Source: a virus | Virus record (IMG/VR): IMGVR_UViG_3300050011_000113 | Coordinates: 1 to 26,195 of that record | Reading direction: 5' to 3' (one strand) | DNA: 26,195 nucleotides | Shown: positions 22,396 through 26,195 of the stretch, one piece after another | How positions within the stretch are numbered: the first letter of the stretch is position 1 | How the letters are laid out: each line of letters begins with the position of its first letter | Program-made: the position numbers and the translations under genes | The notes under the pieces: model-generated | Databases searched by the model: none | What the model was told of the DNA's origin: nothing | What the model saw: the letters and a program-made list of their open reading frames with translations, nothing else

Positions 22396-22440
22396 TTGAC
22401 AGCTATTGACACGGTGCGGCGTTGCTGTCAATAGTGTCAA
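22396..22440. promoter_or_regulatory. Symmetric bidirectional operator-promoter
   Basis: TTGACA occurs twice on the plus strand (22396, 22406) and twice on the minus strand (22431-22426 and 22440-22435). CTATTGACA (22403-22411) and TGTCAATAG (22426-22434) form a perfect 9-bp inverted repeat with a 14-nt spacer. -10-like CAATAG/AATAGT sites fall 17-18 nt from an inner -35 in each direction, and place each transcription start within a few bases of the two ATGs (22395 and 22443). Consensus matching only. Confidence 0.62.
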
Positions 22441-22442
22441 CT

Positions 22443-22553
22443 ATGAACAACACGGCAAACCATATCGGCGACATCCCACTGGCGCTAATCATCATTGGGC
22501 TAGCCGCGTGGGCCGTGTGCATCATCATCAAAAGGCAAGCCAATGAGCCGTGA
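22443..22553 (+). CDS. 36-residue membrane peptide
   Basis: The frame MNNTANHIGDIPLALIIIGL continues hydrophobic to AAWAVCIIIK, one membrane segment, then a short charged tail. It is the first gene on the plus side of the symmetric operator, has no ribosome site, and its last bases overlap the ATG of the following gene. Being controlled by the same operator as the XRE gene suggests a real early product. Function unknown. Confidence 0.5.
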   Translation: MNNTANHIGDIPLALIIIGLAAWAVCIIIKRQANEP

Positions 22554-22803
22554 CGAGTTTTTGGCAATCGAGGTCGCCCGCTACATCGGCCTCGGCATGG
22601 ACCTGCAAGCCGCCCGCAGCTTGGCTAATGCCGATTGGGGATGGGCCGACGGTCGAACATACGACATGCGCGTGGCCGAGGCGCGGGAGCGGCTAAAGGC
22701 ACGCCGGCGGCAGCGACGACTTGAGCCGACTGTGGACGATCTGTTGGACGATGAGTTCCAATGGGACCGGCACAGCCCGGAGAATCAGCGATGGCATGAA
22801 TGA
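22543..22803 (+). CDS. Small hypothetical early protein
   Basis: An 86-residue protein, acidic at the ends and basic in the middle (RVAEARERLKARRRQRRLEP), predicted mostly helical. The ATG overlaps the previous stop, with AAAGG upstream, and the end overlaps the next gene (ATGA). The N-terminal MSRDEFLAIEVARYIGLGMD is not a family I can name. Confidence 0.62.
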   Translation: MSRDEFLAIEVARYIGLGMDLQAARSLANADWGWADGRTYDMRVAEARERLKARRRQRRLEPTVDDLLDDEFQWDRHSPENQRWHE

Positions 22804-23072
22804 CCGATTATCCAGCGGACTACCCTGTTCACCCGGACTACCCTGTTCACAAACTCTGCAACGCTATTCACCAGCGCACGAATCTTTACGAGGCCGACAT
22901 TAAACATTGGTTGCGCGATTTGGCCGAGCTGAAAGAACAAGGATTTTCGCCCGAGACTACCCCAATGTTACAGCTGTTTGCCGATACCGGGATTTTGCGG
23001 CAATTGGCTAATGCGTTGGACGAACAACGAAAACAACTCACACAACCGGAGCCGCTAAATGAAAATATCTGA
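22800..23072 (+). CDS. Hypothetical protein with duplicated DYPVHP unit
   Basis: A 90-residue protein. Residues 3-17 contain two copies of DYPVH made by an 18-bp tandem duplication in the DNA. The rest is helical (YEADIKHWLRDLAELKEQGF, then LQLFADTGILRQLANALDEQ). The ATG overlaps the upstream stop. The unusual duplicated N-terminus suggests recent slippage or selection for a repeated motif. No family is recognised. Confidence 0.62.
   Translation: MTDYPADYPVHPDYPVHKLCNAIHQRTNLYEADIKHWLRDLAELKEQGFSPETTPMLQLFADTGILRQLANALDEQRKQLTQPEPLNENI
22816..22850 (+). repeat. 18-bp-period tandem duplication
   Basis: CGGACTACCCTGTTCAC appears at 22816-22832 and again at 22834-22850, exact in all 17 bases, one base apart. 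It doubles a coding segment in frame. Confidence 0.9.
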
Positions 23073-23433
23073 TGCCTTCCCGCGTGAATTTCTTGCTGCA
23101 CCCGACATCGGCAACAACGAGATTCGTGTGCTCATAAGCCATGTCGAAATGCGTGACGTGGGTGACGACCACAAGCCTGTCGTGTTTTTCCAGAACAAGA
23201 AGAAGGGGATGGTCCTTAATCTTGTAAACGCGAAGGCCATCGAACAATACTGCGGCGATGAAATGGACCTTTGGGCTGGCAAGGAGATTATCCTGTTCAC
23301 AATGCCGGTCACATTCAATGGCCGCACAGCACCGGCTATTCGTGTCCGCGTGCCGATGCCGACCGAGCGATCCATTGGACCGGGAGCGCCTGCTGCGCCG
23401 GCAAAGCAAAGCGAGGACCCGGCTGACTTTTGA
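23059..23433 (+). CDS. Conserved-type phage protein with beta-rich fold
   Basis: A 124-residue protein starting MKISDAFPREFLAAPDIGNN, with strands around EIRVLISHVEMRDVGDDHKP and VVFFQNKKKGMVLNLVNAKA, then EQYCGDEMDLWAGKEIILFT and INT-like tail APAIRVRVPMP. This matches a frequent small phage protein form ('MKISD.FPS.YLKA.DL... I..V..E.VG....KPVL.F....KG..LN..NA..I....G.....W.GK...L'). Its function is unknown to me; the beta-rich layout near replication genes would fit an OB-fold-like nucleic-acid binder, but that is speculation. GGAG lies about 7 nt upstream of the ATG. Confidence 0.75.
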   Translation: MKISDAFPREFLAAPDIGNNEIRVLISHVEMRDVGDDHKPVVFFQNKKKGMVLNLVNAKAIEQYCGDEMDLWAGKEIILFTMPVTFNGRTAPAIRVRVPMPTERSIGPGAPAAPAKQSEDPADF

Positions 23434-23462
23434 TCCGCGTGTCACTCCGCGGATTGGACCGG

Positions 23463-23512
23463 GCCGGCTCCTGCCACAACACAGCCCCTCACACGCCCCG
23501 GCAGGGGCCGGC
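23463..23512 (+). other. GC-rich long hairpin in an intergenic gap
   Basis: Arms GCCGGCTCCTGCC (23463-23475) and GGCAGGGGCCGGC (23500-23512) pair at all 13 positions if one G-U wobble is allowed, with a 24-nt loop. It lies in the 121-bp gap between the 23059 and 23555 genes and lacks a T-run, so it may stall polymerase, protect or process mRNA, or bind a protein. Confidence 0.6.
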
Positions 23513-23554
23513 AAGGTCAAGCGGCGATAGACGACAGGTTAACAGGGGAAAACC

Positions 23555-23857
23555 ATGACCCATGATGAAGAAAACGACCGCAATGAAGCGTGGCTTCGTT
23601 CGGTCCTGGATGGTCTGACGGCATCCAATTCGTCAGCGGAGGCGATAGCACAGAAGCTATATGCCTTCACTCATGGTGGAGCGGTAGCGGCGCTGCCGGC
23701 CTCCGTGTTGCGGTTTGAAACTCTGCTCAATGAACCAACAGAGTTTGAGGATCAAACCCGCGTGCGCGAGTACCGGCACCAGATGTGGCCGCGTTGGCAG
23801 GAAGTCGTGACCGACGTCCGGCGGCTGACAACAAGTATGTCGGGAAATGAACGATGA
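23555..23857 (+). CDS. Helical hypothetical early protein
   Basis: A 100-residue acidic N-terminal protein (MTHDEENDRNEAWLRSVLDG) with several amphipathic helices (EAIAQKLYAFTHGGAVAALP and VREYRHQMWPRWQEVVTDVR). A GGGGAAAACC stretch precedes the ATG as ribosome site. It overlaps the next gene by ATGA. No family recognised. Confidence 0.63.
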   Translation: MTHDEENDRNEAWLRSVLDGLTASNSSAEAIAQKLYAFTHGGAVAALPASVLRFETLLNEPTEFEDQTRVREYRHQMWPRWQEVVTDVRRLTTSMSGNER

Positions 23858-24186
23858 TCGAGCACACACTTGGACCTTGGGAATTTATTGAGGATGACGG
23901 GCGCCAGGTTGACGATTGCCTTGGGCCTTATACGATTTGCGACCCGGCGCGCAATGATCTTGCATCCGTCTATAGCCGCGAAAATGCGACGGTGGCTATA
24001 TCTCGCCGTTGCGCTGTCGCTAATGCTCGCCTAATTGCCGCCGCGCCAGACTTGCTCGCCGCGCTTCAAGATGCGCTCTTGTGCATGGAATCTGGCAACA
24101 AGATCAAAAATCCAGATTGGGACGGATCGGCCACCCCGGAATCTTCTATTGGCAAAGCCCGCGCGGCTATCGCAAAAGCAAGTTGA
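23854..24186 (+). CDS. Conserved phage protein of the 'NARLIAAAPDLLAAL' family
   Basis: A 110-residue protein with the very common phage pattern: a GPW start (MIEHTLGPWEFIEDDGRQVD), the middle 'SVYSRENATVAISRRCAVAN', then ARLIAAAPDLLAALQDALLC and a closing helix with KARAAIAKA. Such proteins are widespread in phage early regions; their function is not established. The ATG overlaps the upstream stop. Confidence 0.88.
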   Translation: MIEHTLGPWEFIEDDGRQVDDCLGPYTICDPARNDLASVYSRENATVAISRRCAVANARLIAAAPDLLAALQDALLCMESGNKIKNPDWDGSATPESSIGKARAAIAKAS

Positions 24187-24198
24187 TACGGAATTAAC

Positions 24199-24375
24199 AT
24201 GGATTTTTTCAAACGACTTTGGTGCGCCCTTCGCGGCCATCCCTATCCGACACAGACGGATCGGGGTGCCTACCAAGATTGGCTTGATGGTCGCGATCCA
24301 TTTGCTCCGCTATCGTATTGTTCCAATTGTGGGGCAGAAATTAAAAGCCGAAAGCACGGCGCGGGTTGGGGGTAG
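24199..24375 (+). CDS. Small zinc-knuckle protein
   Basis: A 58-residue frame beginning MDFFKRLWCALRGHPYPTQT and ending in SYCSNCGAEIKSRKHGAG, a C-x2-C zinc-ribbon half with a basic tail. Only one clear knuckle pair is visible, plus Cys9 and His14, which could complete a zinc site. It starts 12 nt after the preceding stop, without a clear ribosome site. Function unknown. Confidence 0.5.
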   Translation: MDFFKRLWCALRGHPYPTQTDRGAYQDWLDGRDPFAPLSYCSNCGAEIKSRKHGAGWG

Positions 24376-24376
24376 C

Positions 24377-24586
24377 ATGGAAAATCGAGACACATTGCTG
24401 GTCGCCTATGGCTATCTCTGGCTGTTCCAGGGCGACGCCGAGGCCGACAACAACGCTCGCTTTGCCTTTGAGGCTCGGCGGCAACTGTTGTCGCTCTTAA
24501 CCAAAGAGGACCGACTGATCGAACGGCTGCGATCTGGCGAGGGAATCTCGCTTAGCATTCTGTCGCCCAAGGTTGAAACAGAATGA
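24377..24586 (+). CDS. Small helical hypothetical protein
   Basis: A 69-residue protein: MENRDTLLVAYGYLWLFQGD, then helical EADNNARFAFEARRQLLSLL and KEDRLIERLRSGEGISLSIL. Aromatic residues in the first helix and a leucine-rich second helix suggest a compact helical fold or dimer. The ATG lies one base after the previous stop, and the end overlaps the next ATG (ATGA). Confidence 0.55.
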   Translation: MENRDTLLVAYGYLWLFQGDAEADNNARFAFEARRQLLSLLTKEDRLIERLRSGEGISLSILSPKVETE

Positions 24587-24819
24587 CGCGAGGATATTAC
24601 CGCAAGCACGAAGTGAATGGCGCTGGCTGGACCAAATGGATTCCAGCCGCGCGGCGTCACAAAATCCGGTGCTGCGACTGTGGGCTAGTTCATCAATTTG
24701 TTTTCCATGTGAACAAGCACGGGGTCATCCACTTCAAGGCGCGGCGCTTGGCTGGCGAGACAAAAAAAGCGCGGCGCAAAAGCCGACTAACTTCTGCAAT
24801 GTCGGGAAATGCGACATGA
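24583..24819 (+). CDS. Basic zinc-binding small protein
   Basis: A 78-residue basic protein with RCCDCGLVHQFVFHVNKHGV, a CxC/CxxC-plus-His site typical of short zinc knuckles. The C-terminal half is Lys/Arg-rich (FKARRLAGETKKARRKSRLT), suited to nucleic-acid binding. The ATG and the end overlap neighbours (ATGA). The product could be a DNA- or RNA-binding protein; no family name is certain. Confidence 0.62.
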   Translation: MTRGYYRKHEVNGAGWTKWIPAARRHKIRCCDCGLVHQFVFHVNKHGVIHFKARRLAGETKKARRKSRLTSAMSGNAT

Positions 24820-25043
24820 GCGATAAATTATATGGTCCTTGCCAATGGTGCGGCGCGCTGGCCGGTGCGCCCTGCGTGACCCGTAGTGGGAAAATATATG
24901 TCTACGTTCACACTTGCCGCAAAGGTTCATTGATTGGCGAGCCGCCGGGGTTTTCAGCTCTCTATCCTGTGGAAGAGAGTGGGCCCGGCGGTGACGTTGG
25001 GCTAGACGGCGGCTCACCTATCAATGAAACAGCCGACGAGTAA
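24816..25043 (+). CDS. Phage zinc-binding protein (CxxC...PC...H..R type)
   Basis: A 75-residue protein: MSDKLYGPCQWCGALAGAPC then VTRSGKIYVYVHTCRKGS, giving C-x2-C ... PC ... H-x2-R/C, the arrangement of a widely found phage zinc-binding domain thought to bind DNA. The remainder is Gly/Pro/Asp-rich and probably flexible. The ATG overlaps the previous stop. The family call rests on spacing and the surrounding conserved 'GA..G.PC..RSGK' pattern. Confidence 0.68.
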   Translation: MSDKLYGPCQWCGALAGAPCVTRSGKIYVYVHTCRKGSLIGEPPGFSALYPVEESGPGGDVGLDGGSPINETADE

Positions 25044-25054
25044 CGGAGGTGAAA

Positions 25055-25168
25055 ATGGCTTGGTATGTATTGGCGTTGTGTCTCAGCTTTTGGGCTGGCG
25101 CGATTGTTGGGACCACCAACGAGCGGTGCCGATGGTTTCGCAGGCCCGTACAAAAGCCGACATACTGA
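25055..25168 (+). CDS. 37-residue membrane peptide with strong ribosome site
   Basis: The frame MAWYVLALCLSFWAGAIVGT continues into a basic end RCRWFRRPVQKPTY: one membrane segment with a positively charged tail. GGAGGT lies 4 nt upstream of the ATG, an excellent Shine-Dalgarno. Function unknown; the strong ribosome site makes translation likely. Confidence 0.58.
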   Translation: MAWYVLALCLSFWAGAIVGTTNERCRWFRRPVQKPTY

Positions 25169-25180
25169 GGTTTTCACGGA

Positions 25181-25297
25181 ATGACCCTTCCCTACCCGCC
25201 ACCCTTCCAAGACCTCAAGACGCTCGCAGCGCATTGCTGCCTGAGAAATTCAAAGAGGACAACGCGCAATGTCCGCAGTAACACGGGGATAGCATGA
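25181..25297 (+). CDS. Truncated HTH-type regulator remnant
   Basis: A 38-residue frame beginning MTLPYPPPFQDLKTLAAHCC, which is the first part of phage helix-turn-helix regulators of the 'PPPFQDL.TLA.H.C.S..TV' type. After the first helix the sequence becomes basic (LRNSKRTTRNVRSN) and does not show a recognition helix, so the gene looks broken after about residue 20. GAGG lies about 9 nt upstream. A frame change may explain the loss of the rest. Confidence 0.42.
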   Translation: MTLPYPPPFQDLKTLAAHCCLRNSKRTTRNVRSNTGIA

Positions 25298-25584
25298 CAA
25301 TGCAAATCATCTGCTTCGTGATCGGCATGTGGGTGGGTGGGTTGCTTGTCTATTTTCACCGCTCACGAAATAGCACGGGGCCAGTTGTGACAAGATTAGC
25401 AGGCTACTTCATGGCTCTTTCCCGACGCTTTAACTCCCGCTCGACGGCCTTCCGGATGAGGTCGGCCCGCTTTTCGCCGTCCCCGAGGGCCGCGTCTATG
25501 CGCTCCATGGTCCCAGCCGGCAAACGGGCCGGAATTTGCTCGAAATTGACCTGTTTTCTGCCCATAGGGCCAGAATATACATGA
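25294..25584 (+). CDS. Membrane peptide running antisense into RHH repressor gene
   Basis: The first part, MTMQIICFVIGMWVGGLLVY then FHRSRNSTG, is a convincing membrane segment with a basic flank, and the ATG overlaps the previous stop. The frame stays open to 25584 (96 residues), but from about residue 38 it runs antisense to the repressor gene at 25404-25565, where the Arg/Pro-rich sequence is probably incidental. The membrane part is likely real; the true C-terminus is uncertain. Confidence 0.42.
   Translation: MTMQIICFVIGMWVGGLLVYFHRSRNSTGPVVTRLAGYFMALSRRFNSRSTAFRMRSARFSPSPRAASMRSMVPAGKRAGICSKLTCFLPIGPEYT
25404..25565 (-). CDS. 53-residue ribbon-helix-helix (Arc/CopG-type) repressor
   Basis: The minus-strand frame MGRKQVNFEQIPARLPAGTM then ERIDAALGDGEKRADLIRKA and VERELKRRERAMK has RHH architecture: a beta-strand (VNFEQIPARL), helix A (AGTMERIDAALG), a Gly-rich turn and helix B (RADLIRKAVERELKRR). 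Dimers of such proteins bind palindromic operators through the paired strands. A perfect inverted repeat starts 16 bp upstream, and the predicted transcription start coincides with the ATG; no ribosome site is seen, so the mRNA may be leaderless. It likely represses itself and the rightward genes from 25647. Confidence 0.8.
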   Translation of the reverse strand: MGRKQVNFEQIPARLPAGTMERIDAALGDGEKRADLIRKAVERELKRRERAMK

Positions 25585-25621
25585 TATCACCTATTGACAA
25601 GGGCAAAATAGGTGATATCAT
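25572..25621. promoter_or_regulatory. Divergent promoters overlapped by a perfect 15-bp inverted repeat operator
   Basis: ATGATATCACCTATT (25581-25595) and AATAGGTGATATCAT (25607-25621) are exact inverted copies, separated by 11 nt. Plus promoter: TTGACA (25594-25599), 16 nt, TATCAT (25616-25621). Minus promoter: TTGTCA (25600-25595), 17 nt, TATTCT (25577-25572). The -35 hexamers overlap, and the right arm covers the plus -10 while the left arm lies within the minus promoter spacer, so a bound dimer would block both. Confidence 0.8.
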
Positions 25622-25646
25622 CTACCCATCAAAACGGGAGACGGAC

Positions 25647-25865
25647 ATGACCAAGAATCAGCCAATCACCTACACCTTCACCAAGGGCATTTTCACCATT
25701 TCCGTCCATGCCCAGAAGGGCCTCATTCGCGAATCCATCCGCAACTCGGATGGTCGCGAACTTTCATATCAAGCCTTTCGCAGTTCATGCGCGTCTAATC
25801 GCGATCTCGTTACCTCTTACGCGGAGGGCCGCTTGGCAGACCTTGCGCGGAGCACCCACGTATGA
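25647..25865 (+). CDS. Hypothetical protein under RHH-operator control
   Basis: A 72-residue protein, MTKNQPITYTFTKGIFTISV with a beta-hairpin-like N-terminus (TFTKGIFTISVHAQKGLIRE) and a helical second half (CASNRDLVTSYAEGRLADLA). GGGAGACGG precedes the ATG at 25647; the frame reaches back to 25536 but the operator lies there, so the later start is right. No family is recognised. It is the first gene of the rightward unit controlled by the operator. Confidence 0.7.
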   Translation: MTKNQPITYTFTKGIFTISVHAQKGLIRESIRNSDGRELSYQAFRSSCASNRDLVTSYAEGRLADLARSTHV

Positions 25866-26029
25866 GCACAGATGATATGCACCTAAATCGCGCCGTCATC
25901 TGCGAGGGTTGCGCGTGGGCAGGCATCAATGGCGAACTTATTGCCAAGGACAAACTGCGCTGCCCTAGATGCGATGGCGATCAAATTCACTACGTGGGAG
26001 TAGTTGATGCGCCGCCCGGCGTGCAGTAG
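25862..26029 (+). CDS. Zinc-ribbon small protein
   Basis: A 55-residue frame, MSTDDMHLNRAVICEGCAWA then GINGELIAKDKLRCPRCDGD and a short tail. Two CxxC pairs (CEGC and CPRC), about 20 residues apart, form a classic zinc ribbon. The ATG overlaps the previous stop (ATGA). Such small ribbons in phages may bind DNA or host transcription proteins; the target is unknown. Confidence 0.62.
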   Translation: MSTDDMHLNRAVICEGCAWAGINGELIAKDKLRCPRCDGDQIHYVGVVDAPPGVQ

Positions 26030-26056
26030 CCGATTCATAGAGTGGGAACAAGGAAG

Positions 26057-26195
26057 ATGCGCGACAGCATTGCAGAGGCGCTAAAGCCTTTTGGATACGA
26101 GTGGCTAGTTTCGGCGACAGGCATCTCTGGTCCAGGTAGTCTTATAGTCGTATTCGCGGGGCCGGGCGACTTTTACACGGCCTGTCTGACTCGCG
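26057..26195 (+). CDS. Hypothetical protein, runs off right edge
   Basis: A frame of at least 46 residues, MRDSIAEALKPFGYEWLVSA then TGISGPGSLIVVFAGPGDFY, open at the window end. A GGGA/AAGGA-rich stretch lies just upstream of the ATG. Too little is visible for a family call. Confidence 0.45.
   Translation, partial: MRDSIAEALKPFGYEWLVSATGISGPGSLIVVFAGPGDFYTACLTR

Noticed and set aside
1-26195. CRISPR array, insertion sequence, integrase or att site
   Set aside because: No regularly spaced direct repeats, transposase-sized gene, tyrosine or serine integrase, or tRNA-end repeat was found.

Overview
The window looks like a large part of a double-stranded DNA tailed phage or prophage, most likely short-tailed (podovirus-like). 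The head and connector genes sit together: large terminase, portal, scaffold, major capsid, head-tail adaptor and a P22-gp10-like tail hub/nozzle. No tape-measure, tail-tube or sheath gene is visible. The GC-rich composition and the style of several small early proteins (a DUF6948-like protein, the 'NARLIAAAPDLLAAL' family, a phage zinc-binding protein) suggest an alphaproteobacterial, perhaps Rhizobiales, host. That host assignment is inference only.

Layout. From about 17.2 kb down to base 1, every recognisable gene is on the minus strand, many with ATGA or TGATG stop/start overlaps. Read in transcription order they are: two small helix-turn-helix proteins; a free-standing HNH-AP2 endonuclease; two small membrane proteins that could be lysis-related; a small gene next to the terminase; terminase large subunit; three small genes, one a zinc ribbon; portal; an acidic helical protein; a 16-residue arginine-rich mini-ORF; two small genes; scaffold; major capsid; a repeat-bearing structural protein; small Pro-rich and unknown proteins; an N4 Gp49/Sf6 Gp66 family protein; head-tail adaptor; tail nozzle; and two small genes followed by a gene that leaves the left edge.

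From about 17.3 kb rightwards the strand switches to plus, with about 30 very small genes of early-region type. Many are predicted zinc-binding (Cys-rich) proteins, single-pass membrane peptides or small DNA-binding proteins. Three minus-strand insertions interrupt this: a ribbon-helix-helix-like gene at 18.2-18.4 kb; a replication block at 20.6-22.4 kb (HTH regulator, VRR-NUC nuclease, replication protein carrying internal iteron-like repeats, and a downstream replication-associated protein); and a 53-residue ribbon-helix-helix repressor at 25.4-25.6 kb facing a perfect 15-bp inverted repeat that overlaps divergent promoters.

Most noteworthy: (i) one glycine-rich beta-repeat module sits inside three different virion proteins; (ii) a repeated control architecture of divergent, overlapping -35 elements, with repressor genes that look leaderless at two loci; (iii) a likely origin inside the replication gene; (iv) tiny genes, including the basic 16-mer and the 53-aa repressor; (v) a Gly-Tyr/Ser/Asp hexanucleotide array fused to a conserved domain. 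No integrase, DNA polymerase, endolysin, tRNA or CRISPR array was found in this window, so lifestyle cannot be decided from it.
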